Shown here: positions 22,706 to 32,269 of the stretch, one piece after another
Numbering within the stretch: position 1 is the first letter of the stretch
Layout of the letters: the number at the start of each line of letters is the position of its first letter
Assembly: GCA_963575745.1 (NCBI GenBank)
Contig: CAUYUJ010012758.1
Coordinates: forward strand, 313,501-377,500
DNA length: 64,000 nucleotides
Direction of reading: 5' to 3'
From: Prorocentrum cordatum
Taxonomy: Eukaryota > Sar > Dinophyceae > Prorocentrales > Prorocentraceae
Notes under the pieces: generated by a model
Database searches by the model: none
What the model saw: the letters and a program-made list of their open reading frames with translations, nothing else
What the model was told of the DNA's origin: nothing
Program-made: the position numbers and the translations under genes

Positions 22706-23624
22706 GCGCGCCGCCGATCCAGGGACTCCAGCGTACCCTTCGATGCGGCGCGACGTCGATGCACTAGGCTAAAGTCGGGCAAGTCCCTCTACAAGAGAAA
22801 AATGCAAAAGTAGTCAAAAATAGTCTGGGGATGATGTTTAAGTATTTTTTGCCACTTTTGAATGTTGTTTGATCATTTGTTATTTTTAGGGGGACACGCC
22901 CGACCTAACATTAGGCGCATCAGCTGAGAAATCCGCCTGCCCGCAGGCCCGCGGCAACTTCTCGTGTCCAGTGGGCCCCACGGAAGCGCTGGGGCCCTCA
23001 AAGATCGACGAATAATGTGCCCCTCGGTTTCGTACAGCAAGGTTTCTGACCGTGTGGGTTTACTGTGTTCCAGCCGGCTCGACCCGATCCGATCCCGACA
23101 TGTGCCGACGGTCCGGTGCGGCCCAATGCTTGCACGGCGTTGTTGCGCATCCATGCGCGGCCAGCCCGATCCGGTTTCGACCCCGTGCCAGTGCAGCTCG
23201 ATCCGACGCACATCATTCCGATTCGACCCGATTTCCCGAGTCGATGGTTGATCATCTTGCATTGTTCGCACTGGCGTGGAGTTCTGTGGATCGTGGATGG
23301 CAGGAGCAAGCCAGCGCCGCCTTGTCCTTCCGCTCCCCATCGTCGTTCGCCTTCCCACTCCTCCTCCTCATCCTTGGCCCCACCAATCCCTCACCCTGGC
23401 CGCGCCCTTGCCCTTGCCAGGGTGTCGACCGCCGTCTCCAACATCAAGACCAGCCTGTACAATCAGATGTACAGCATCGGCATTTTCAAGATGATGGAGT
23501 ACAGCGGCGTAGCCGTTACCAAGGAGCCTCGGAGCGCCTGGCTGGCGGCGCGTCCACGTGGGAGCCCCTCGTCGGGGGCGGCGCGTCCCTCGGAGCGCGC
23601 TCGAGAGTCCCGAGGAGGCCTTCG
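22706..23624. other. spacer; short open frame of unknown nature
   Basis: Lower-GC spacer at 22780-22900, then a mixed stretch. The plus-strand segment VSTAVSNIKTSLYNQMYSIG (about 23424-23480) is not low complexity and could be an exon or retroelement fragment, but I recognise no family. Confidence 0.3.
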
Positions 23625-23755
23625 GATGGCTTTCGCCAGGGTTGGCTTTCGCCGGGCTTCGTTTCGCCGGGCTTCGTTTCGCCGGGCTTCGTTTCGCCGG
23701 GGTTGGCTTTCGCCGGGGTTGGCTTTCGCCGGGGTTGGCTTTCGCCGGGGCCGGG
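23625..23755 (-). repeat. 15-bp minisatellite (GGCTTTCGCCGGGGTT type)
   Basis: About nine units of a 15-bp repeat, some reading GGGCTTCGTTTCGCC. It is the reverse complement of the array at 26405-26690, so the two arrays face each other across the satellite. Confidence 0.8.
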
Positions 23756-23939
23756 CGGGGAGCAGGCGGGGCAGGCTCAGGGGCAAAAGCAGGCGCCGCC
23801 GTCGCTGGCGTGGCCGTCGCCGCCGCCGTGCTGACCCCCGGGAGCCTTTGAGGCGCGCCGCTTGAGTAGGCGAAAGGGTCGCAGAGACGTGGGGGGGGTG
23901 TCAAGGAGGTCCCGGATGCTGCGGGACACTGAGGTTTGG

Positions 23940-26150
23940 GGCGCGCTCGAGTGAGCTCGCGTGAACCCTGACGGGCGGGTCGTGTTGGGCGGGCGGGCCC
24001 TGACGGGCGGGGCGGGTCGGGTCGGGCCGCGCGGACCCTAACGGGCGGGTCGGGTCGGGCGGGCGGGACGCTAAAAAGTGCGGGGCGCGATCAAGTGGGC
24101 ACGCGTGAGCCCCAGCGTGCGGGCCCGATCGGGTGGGCGGACCCTAACGGGCGGGACGGGTCGAGCGGACCCTCACACGCGGGCCGGGTCGGGCGAGCGG
24201 ATCCTAACGGGCGGGGCGGGTCGGGTCGGGTCGGGCGGACCCTAACGGGCGGGTCGGGTCGGGCGGGCGGGACACTAAAATGTGGGGCGCGCTCGAGTGA
24301 GCACGCGTGAACCCTGACGGGCGGGTCGGGTCGGGTCGGGCGGACCCTAACGGGCGGGGCGGGTCGGGTCGGGTCGGGCGGACCCTAACGGGCGGGTCGG
24401 GTCGGGCGGGCGGGACACTAAGGTGTGGAGGCGCGCTCGAGTGAGCACGCGTGAACCCTGACGGGTGGGTCGGGTCGAGTCGGGCGGACCTAACGGGCGG
24501 GGCGGGTTCGGGTCGGGCGGACCCTAACGGGCGGGTCGGGTCGGGCGGGCGGGACAATAAAGTGTGGAGGCGCGCTCGAGTGAGCACGCGTGAACCCTGA
24601 CGGGCGGGTCGGGCGGGGCAGGCGGACCCTGGCGGGCGGGGCGGGTCGGGTCGGGTCGGGTTGACCCTGACGGGCGGGTCGGGTCGGGCGGGCGGGACAC
24701 TAAAGTGTGGGGCGCGCTCGAGTGAGCACGCGTGAACCCTAACGGGCGGGTCGGGTCGGGCCGGGCGGACCCTAACGGGCGGGACGGGTTCGGGTCGGGC
24801 GGACCCTAACGGGCAGGTCGGGTCGGGCAGGCGGGACACTAAAGTGTGGAGGCGCGTTCGAGTGAGCACGCGTGAACCCTGACGGGCGGGCCGGGTGGGG
24901 CAGGCGGACCCTGGCGGGCGAAGCGGGTCGGGTCGGGTCGGGCGGACCCTAACGGGCGGGTCGGGTCGGGCGGGGGCGGGACACTAAAGTGTGGGGCGCG
25001 CTCGAGTGAGCACGCGTGAACCCTAACGGGTCGGGTCGGGTCGGGCGGAGCCTAACGGGCGGGACGGGTTCGGGTCGGGCGACCCTAACGTGCGGGTCGG
25101 GTCGGGCAGGCGGGACACTAAGGTGTGGAGGCGCGTGAGCACGCGTGAACCCTGACGGGCGGGTCGGGCGGGCAGCGGACCCTGGGGCGGGGCGGGTCGG
25201 GTCGGGTTGACCCTGACGGGCGGGTCGGGTCGGGCGGGCGGGACACTAAAATGTGGGGCGCGCTCGAGTGAGCACGCGTGAACCCTAACGGGCGGGTCGG
25301 GTCGGGCTGGGCGGACCCTCGGGGCGGGTTCGGGTCGGGCGGACCCTAACGGGCGGATCGGGTCGGGCGGGCGGGACACTGAGGTGTGGGGCGCGCTCGA
25401 GTGAGCACGCGTGAACCCTACGGGCGGGTCGGGTCGGGCCGGGCGGACCCTGGCGGGTCGGGTCGGGTCGGGCGGACCCTAACGGGCGGGTCGGGTCGGG
25501 CAGGCGGGACACTAAAGTGTGGAGGCGCACTCGAGTCAGCACGCGTGAACCCTGACGGGCGGGTCGGGCGGGGCAGGCGGACCCTGGCGGGCGAAGCGGG
25601 TCGGGTCGGGTCGGGCGGACCCTAACGGGCGGGTCGGGTCGGGCGGGCGGGACACTAAAGTGTGGGGCGCGCTCGAGTGAGCACGCGTGAGCCCTAACGG
25701 GCGGGTCGGGTCGGGCCGGGCGGACCCTAACGGGCGGGGCGGGTCCGGGTCGGGTCGAGCAAACCTTAGCGGGCGGGTCGAGTCGGGCAAGGAGAGCATT
25801 GAAGTGTGGACGCACGCTCGAGTGAGCACGCGTGAACCCGAACTGGCGGGTCGGGTCGGGCGGGCGGACCCTAACGGGCGGGTCGGGTCGGGCGGGCGGG
25901 ACACTAAAGTGTTGGGCGCGGCGGGACGAGCACGCGCGAGCTTTAACGGGCGGGTTGGGTCGGGTCGGGCGGACCCAAACGGGCGGGGCGGGTCGGGTCG
26001 GACCCTGACGGGCGGGTCGAGTCGGGCGGGCAGAACACTAAAGTATGGGGGCGCGCTCGAGTGCGCATGCGCGAACCTTAGCGTGCGGGTCCGATCGTGC
26101 GGGCGGACCTAACTGGCGGGGCGCGTCGGGCGGACCCTAACGGGCGGGTT
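23940..26150. repeat. GC-rich satellite, ~15 units of 128-145 bp
   Basis: Each unit carries GACACTAAAGTGTGG (anchors near 24271, 24414, 24553, 24696, 24835, 24980, 25114, 25242, 25375, 25508, 25651, 25900), then GCGCGCTCGAGTGAGCACGC and GTGAACCCT. The rest is ACGGGCGGGTCGGGTCGGG sub-repeats. Minus-strand Pro/Arg-rich frames are repeat translations. G-runs give quadruplex potential on the plus strand. Confidence 0.9.
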
Positions 26151-26194
26151 GTGTCGGGGCTGGCCCGGGGCCCTCGCCTGGGATCCATGCCCGT

Positions 26195-26345
26195 TGCCCC
26201 CGCGCTGCTGATGGACGCGGAGCAGTTGTAGCACTCCCACATTGAGACGCCTTTCTTGCTGGTGTGCTTGATCCTGTAGCAGTAGCCTGCGTGAAGCAAT
26301 TTGAGCCAACGCCGGTTCGTTAGCACCAAGCGAGGGCTGGCGGCC
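26195..26345 (-). pseudogene. FLYWCH-like zinc-finger fragment
   Basis: Minus-strand translation LVLTNRRWLKLLHAGYCYRI followed by a basic loop and WECYNCSAS resembles a FLYWCH finger (GY-x-Y, then W-x-C and a second Cys). The C-terminal His pair is missing, because the frame runs into the satellite within about 15 residues. Upstream the frame enters the 15-bp minisatellite, so no intact protein is possible here. FLYWCH fingers occur in transposases of Mutator-like elements and in chromatin proteins. The call rests on spacing only. Confidence 0.35.
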
Positions 26346-26404
26346 TCGGGCACCGCGGCTGGGGCGGTACCGCCGGCCAGGGCGGCGCTGGGCCCCGCGG
26401 CGCT

Positions 26405-26690
26405 GAACCCAGGCGAAAACGAGCCCGGGCGAAAGCCAACCGCGGGCGAAAGCCAAGCGGGCGAAAGCCAACCTGGGCGAAAGCCAACTGGGCGAAAGCC
26501 AACCCGGGCGAAAGCCAACCGGGCGAAAGCCAACCGGGCGAAAGCCAACCCGGGCGAAAGCCACCCCGGGCGAAAGCCAACCGGGCGAAAATCAACCCGG
26601 GCGAAAGCCAACCGGGCGAAAGCAAACCCGGGCGAAACGAACCGGGCGAAACGCACCGGGCGAAAACCAACCCGGGCGAAAAACATCTAC
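26405..26690 (+). repeat. 15-bp minisatellite (GGGCGAAAGCCAACC type)
   Basis: About 18 units of CGGGCGAAAGCCAAC. Opposite orientation to 23625-23755. Followed by CTCGAGAGG repeats to 26820. Confidence 0.85.
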
Positions 26691-26864
26691 GCCAAAGCCC
26701 TCGAGAAGGGCCAGGCCCTCGAGGAGGCCTTCGGACGCCCTCGAGAGGGTTCTCGAGAGGCCCTCGAGAGGCCCTCGAGAGGGTCCCTCGGATGGCCCTC
26801 GAGAGGACCCTCGAGCGTGTCCTCTTCACCACGCTTCCCAGGTTCAGTCTACTCTAGGCCTAGA

Positions 26865-27115
26865 GCTGGCTGGGGGTCTGAGGTGGCCCAGCACAACTTC
26901 TGGCCAACGGGGAATGGGGGGTGGGCCGAGGTTCGAGGTTTGGGGTTCGAAAAGGCTGTCAGCCTTTCGCGGCCTCTGGGCACCGTTTTCGGGCCCTGGG
27001 GGAGCGTCGAAAACGGATCCGGGGTGAGAAATTGCACCAGACAAACTTCGGGAGAGGTCCAGGGACCGATTTTGAGCGGATTTGCCTTCATCCCTCCCGC
27101 TTGATCGATTTTCTC
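26865..27115. repeat. ~250-bp dispersed repeat, copy 1
   Basis: Shares GGGGGTCTGAGGTGGCCCAG, TTCGAGGT, GGTTCG, CCGTTTTCGGG, AACGGATCC, ATTTTGAGCG and CGATTTTCT, in the same order, with 63600-63850. Confidence 0.6.
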
Positions 27116-30100
27116 AGGGCCTCTCCAGCGCAGACCCCCCCGGCCCCCTCCAGCCCCGGGTTCCAATCTACTTTGGGAACAATCCTATATCAAGGATGGA
27201 GTGTTTCGCTCTCTACCGTCATCTTCAGGGGGCGGGCGCGGAGACCCACTCTGCTTCCAACGCCTTCCTGCTTCATGCTTCTACCCACTTTTGGCCGATT
27301 GGTCTTCGATGGCCCCGCAGGGACAAGTGTCGAAGCCCAGCGTGTGCTCGCATCGCTCAGCTCCACGGGTGGCGCACGGCCTGCGTCAGCCTCCACACCT
27401 GCTCCGTAGCCTGAGGGGCTTCGGCTTGAGTAGCCTGAGGGGCTTCGGCTGGGCGGGGCACGCGCTGGCGCCAGCGCGCACGCCCTCCGAGGGTTATCCC
27501 GGCCAGCGCCCTCGAGGGGATGCGGGCGGAGGCGTTTCGCCGGAAGCCCTCGGGTGCCGGGGCGCGTGGACCACCCAGCCTCCCCTCCTGAGCGGCGCCC
27601 TGGGTCGCCGCGTCCGTGGGGCCTCCGAGATGCATGCTCGTGGGCTCCTCCTGCCTACCCCCGCCGCCCCGCCTCTCGGGGGGACCGAGGCAGGTATGGA
27701 AGGGGTGGGTACAACATCTAGCAGCAGTTCCTGTTCATTCTGGACTGGATTCTCGCCGTCGCCGCGGGCGTTGTCCATTTGAGACAGAAGGTCGCCTGCC
27801 CAACAGCGGCCGTCGTCGGTGTTGGACAGCGTGTGACGGACTTCGGAAACCCTGAACCCAAGAACGTTTTCATTTCTTGGGAGGTCGGCTTTTGCTTCCG
27901 CCGCCTTCTGCCACCCTTCCGCCGCCCTCCGGCCAGGAAGGGATGGCAACTCCTTCGATCCTCGAAGGCAAGGCTTTTTGCATTGGATCATGTTTTGCCC
28001 ATGCTGTTTCGGGTGTGCAAGTCCTCTTGCCCCACGTCCTCTCCACACGTCTTGCGCCTCAAAAGGATCGAGGCAGAGATTTCTCGCCGGGCTGAGCTTC
28101 CAGGGGTCACCCGCCGTGACCCAGGTCAGGTGGGCCTGGGGCGACGAGAAAATCGCTCTGGAGCGTCCCAGGGACGCCCTCGGAGCGTAGCGCTCAGGAA
28201 CGGCTGCGGCGCCCAAAGTTTTCTTCCAGGCCCTCCAGCTCTCCCGACTTACCCTTGTCCGAATTGTTCCTCATCCTGCCTTCGGTTTACGGGGGCCATC
28301 ACAAAGCGACCTGGGACGAAAGAACGGCCCCCGCCCTGAGATCCGACGTTGCAAAGAAGACGACGTCGTCGCAAGAGCCCCAGACCCCATCTTCCTGCAC
28401 CACTTTTTGAGCCGCATCGGTCTGTGAGGGCCCCTCGGCCCGAGGCCCGGCGAAGACGCCTGTCGGGAAAAAGTTGGGCCGCAGGGGGTCGAAAGGGGCT
28501 AGGACGACGATAAACCTGTTCCAGAGCTTTCCTGAACGCTCTCAGAGCGTCCTGGACCGATCTGAGAAGGCCGCGGTGCCCGATACGTTCTCCAGAACCG
28601 CGGGATCGCAGAGATTATCGATTTATCCTCACCCGATGTTATCCTCGTCTTGGCTTCGCCTTAGAGGGTGAAGGGAGGCGGGACTTTGGGGGGGCCGTGC
28701 CGAAGACAGCAAGGCATCGGATGTCTGCGGAGGGTGGGCGGGGGGGCGGGGGTCTCGCCGTCGAGGTGGGCAGCACGCTCCGCTTCCGACCACCCGCGCC
28801 AGCAGTTTCAGACGGGGCGGAGTTCTTTGGAGCTCGTCGGCCCCCCTCCTGCTTTCAGGAGGGACAACACACAGACATTAATAGTTGCCGGTCACCAGGA
28901 AGATCTGGAAGATATTTCAAGTGTAGGGGAAGGCGAGGGTCCAGAAAATATGGTGGTCAGGGGTAACTCTTGGTTCGTGCGTCGGGGCCCAAACAGGAGC
29001 TACTACCGACTGGAGTTCTCTCGGATAATTCGGGCGTCCAATTTGGCAACCCAGTTTCGCCCCGCCATCTGAGCGACGGAAGAAAACGGGGCCATCTGCA
29101 AGGACATTAGCGCGTGAGTTGCCCGCGTAAGGTCGCGCGTAAGCGCCCTCGTTTCCAATGTAGCGTGCCGCGCTGGCGGCCCGCTTATGCCACCGCGTAA
29201 GGCCGCAATGTCATCGTGCGTAAGACCCGCTGTATTGCATGCGCACTCAAGGCATTCCATAAATGGCCTCGTCGTCGATGGATCGAGGAGTTAGCACCTC
29301 CAAGAGGTGGCAACTTTGGGCGGGCTCAGAGCTTCCAGAATTCGCCACTTGCCGGGGGGCCTCGCCGAGGACAATGTCGAGGAGTGGGCAAAGGCGCTCA
29401 AGGTGCCCCCGAGCAAGCCCGCCACCGACCTGGAGACCTACAAGAGGAGCGGCGGCCCGCCCGGCGGGGCAGTGTTGCCCCGCACATCGTGCGGGCTGGA
29501 AAAGAACAGGTCCCAGCTCGTCCTCATCGCTCGTCAGGGGCAACGCTAGGGGGGGGGCAGGCTCACGAGGAGGTTCGAGGTTTCCAAACGTTTCCTTGGT
29601 TCGCGGCGGATCTCAAGCTTCGGGGGTGCCTTCCAGCGGCTGCGCCTCGCCGAGAGCATTCACGGGATGCCTGGATCGCCCCAAAAGGCCACCAGAGAGC
29701 CGAGTTATGGCCCGCAAACACCAGGTGGCAACGTTAGGGAGGGATAGGTAGGGGAGGCGTCTCGACCCCATCACTCATGCATCGACGGAAGGAAACTCGA
29801 TAGCCCACCCCTCCCATGGACGTGCGGGTTCACTTAGGGGGGGGGGCCTGTCGGTGATGTATCGCCGACTCCACCTCGATGCTTCACCGCATGAGCCAGT
29901 CCCCCGGTATCGTCCCCCTCAGTTCGGCGGAATCGCAGAAGGAGTTGGCGCATTGGGGGTGGCCGACTTAAGAATCAAGGAACGCAAGGTTGCGCGAGCA
30001 CAAATCTTCGATGGTCGCCGCGAACTCCTGAAGTCGGCGCTGGACCCCGCCCCACAGCATCCGTCGCCTGTGGCGATGGCAGCGCCTTTGGGCGGGCAGA

Positions 30101-31104
30101 ACGACACGGCAGAACCTCGCGGCACACGAGCACGGCAACCCACGCGCCAGTGGTTTCCCCCTCGGTCTGGGTCAGGGGTTGCGTTCCGCAGGCCTGAGGG
30201 ACTTGTTGGCTGCTCTGGAGGCGTTCCGAAGTGCACTCCTCCTGGGGTCGCGCGTCTCGGCTCATCCGACACCGTGTGATCACAGGTGAATGATTATATA
30301 GGCTTACGCCACATCCGCCGACCCCTTGATCGACTTGGAGATGTCGTGTTGCTGTCCTGGGGCGTACTTGTGTTGTTTTGTTTCTTTGGGTGGGCGGGCT
30401 CCCTCCGTGGACAGTAGCAATGTCGCGCGCGACGACAAGAAGGGCACCCTGAAATGCAAGGCATGCAAATGATACCCATGCGAGCGCCGGTGCCACGATC
30501 CGTAGAAATACGACCAACGGGGGTGAGAGCGAGAGGGGGGACGAAGCCGACGAATGAGGAAAGCCAAGCAGGAGAAAGTGGAAGAGGAGGAGAAGGCGGG
30601 TGACGGTGGGGGAGAGGCGGAGGAGGTCCATCGGAGAAGGAGGAGGAGAAGGAGGAGGGACGATTTGGTTGGGAGGCGTGTTCTCTTGTCTCTGGTGGCC
30701 TTTTGGAAAGATGTCCGACACTTCGGACAGCGTGCGCGTCGCCCTGGATGTCGAGACCCTGTGCAGGTGTCTGGACCGTGCAATTTGTCATGGCCGTCGG
30801 TCCAAACTGGTTTGGTAAGGGGTCAGAATCTGAGGGGGGGGGTTCGCGGGGTCTCTTCGGAGCGCTCTGGAGGCGGGGGCATTGTCAGATGGTGGAGGGA
30901 TACTGCATGGTCAGTGCGTTTTTCGTGGCTGACTTTCGAAGGGTTCGCCGTGCAGACATGGATAGATACCTGCGAACACCCGCGTTTGTAGACGGCAGGC
31001 GTCGGTCCAAAATCGGACGAGTGGTTCTCGAATGGGACGCGGCGCATCCCGCCACCTGGTTTGGGTTGCAGGTTTGCGGCCAAACGGACGGTTAAGAGGA
31101 TCTC
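27116..31104. other. 4-kb stretch without recognisable gene
   Basis: Frames of 60-240 residues on both strands, Ala/Arg/Pro/Gly-rich, without motif. A string at 28380-28445 (CCCCATCTTCCTG...GTGAGGGCC) resembles 19068-19118. 30540-30660 is a short GGA tract. If a host gene exists in this window it could be here as small exons, but I cannot support one. Confidence 0.35.
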
Positions 31105-31330
31105 GTGGGGACTTCCTTGGGTTTTTTGGGGGGACTTCTTTGGGGTTTCGTGGAGGCGTCGGAGGTTTTCTTGGAGGTGGGCCTTTTGGTGTGTTTTTGG
31201 AGCAGGCTAAGGGCGTCTTGGGGCCGAAGGCTCGAAAAGGTGCCCTCTGGACTCTGTCTTGGAGCCGTCTGGGGGCCCTCTTGGGCTGTCTTGCCCTCCA
31301 GGAGGCCCTCGTAGGCGCCTTGGATCCTTT
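31105..31330. repeat. degenerate ~11-bp repeat array
   Basis: CTTGGGTTTTTTGGGGGGAC and CTCTTGGGC units, more diverged than other arrays. The next 360 bp (31331-31694) hold nothing recognisable. Confidence 0.5.
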
Positions 31331-31694
31331 TCCAAGACGCCCCTTGTTTTGCTAGAAGGCCACCCTAGTCGCCCAACACCACCCTCTCCGCGCCACCAAG
31401 TCATCCTCCTTGTCGTCCGTCATCCGCAGACCTTTGGGCATCGCGGAAGAAGTGCGTTCTCTCGAGATTGCGTCGTCCCACGGGGCCGGTCCAGGGTCCT
31501 GCGGCCATCAGAACAAGGTCACCCACGGCGAAAAGCCAGTCTTGGGCATGGGGTCGGGAGTTCCAGGGCCCCACGTCGTGAAAGAGACACGACGTAAGAG
31601 ATGTTGGTGTCTCCCGTCCCTTCCACGCTGCGCAAACTCTCAACTCCTTCTTTTCATCCCCATATCCCTTTCCTCTGCTTCATTTTCCCTTTAG

Positions 31695-31865
31695 CTCGAA
31701 AAAGAAAGAGCATAAGCAGAAACATGCGGAGTTTCGCGCAGATCTCTTGGGTCGGCATTGGGGCCCTGGCGGCGCCTCTGGCGCCGCGCGCTATGGAGGG
31801 GGCTGATCCATGAAATCCGGGCGGAGCTCCGAAAGTTCGTGCTTATGTCGTTTTTTGCATCCTCC
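31695..31865. repeat. foldback element, family A copy 3
   Basis: The left arm (GAAAGAGCATAAGCAGAAAC...GCAGATCTCTTGGGTCGGC) and right arm (GATCCATGAAATCCGGGCGG...TGCTTATGTCGTTTTTTG) form an imperfect inverted repeat of about 55-60 bp around a GGCGCCTCTGGCGCC palindrome. It ends about 115 bp before the retrotransposon insertion. Confidence 0.6.
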
Positions 31866-31979
31866 CCTAATTGATCGTCTGAGCATCCCGCCGCTTCGCG
31901 CTGGCTTTTGAGTACACCCTCTTGCCGTGAGCGTTCTGCTCGGCCGGAAGATCTCCCCCACATCGACCCCCACCATGCC

Positions 31980-31984
31980 CCACA
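31980..31984. other. target-site duplication, left
   Basis: CCACA, repeated exactly at 48464-48468. Five bp is typical for copia and gypsy integrases. Confidence 0.85.
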
Positions 31985-32269
31985 ACTTTAAACGGAGAAG
32001 GTTAAAGGCGAGGTATAAATCGAGCATGTACCGCTGCCGTGCCTGGCTCAAGCCGGGCCCGGCCAGATATATGACTGTGCCTCACTGAGGCGCACGACTT
32101 GCATCAGAGATCGGAAAATACCTTTTCCATTGACGATGCCCATCCTATCCTTTACTCCAGATCCCATGCTTCGTCTTGCACTCTTGCTCATGCGATATGA
32201 GCCAAAGCCTGGGATATGGCAACGCTTAAAGCGTAACACATACCTAAGCTTACCAGCTTGTTTTCGACT
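31985..32269 (+). repeat. 5' LTR
   Basis: 285 bp, matching 48179-48463 with two substitutions (TTGCA here, TCGCT there, near 32175). It begins ACTTTAAACGG and ends TTTTCGACT, so it lacks the usual TG...CA ends. It carries a TATA-like box (32014-32020), a spliced-leader-like string (32030-32052) and the first gag ATG (32136). Confidence 0.93.
32014..32052 (+). promoter_or_regulatory. TATA-like box and DinoSL-like string in the LTR
   Basis: TATAAAT at 32014-32020, then ACCGCTGCCGTGCC + TGGCTCAAG at 32030-32052. The last nine bases and the first four equal the dinoflagellate leader, GCC in the middle also matches, and one base is inserted. The same string is in the 3' LTR at 48224-48246. It could be a decayed captured leader, a mimic, or chance. 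Confidence 0.4.

Noticed and set aside
24204-25904. Minus-strand Pro/Arg-rich frames up to 221 residues
   Set aside because: Translations of the satellite; length of openness follows unit length, with frame breaks where unit length varies.
23940-26150. Satellite or hairpin family as a CRISPR array
   Set aside because: Eukaryotic context, GC-rich tandem units with no unique spacers, and no cas genes.
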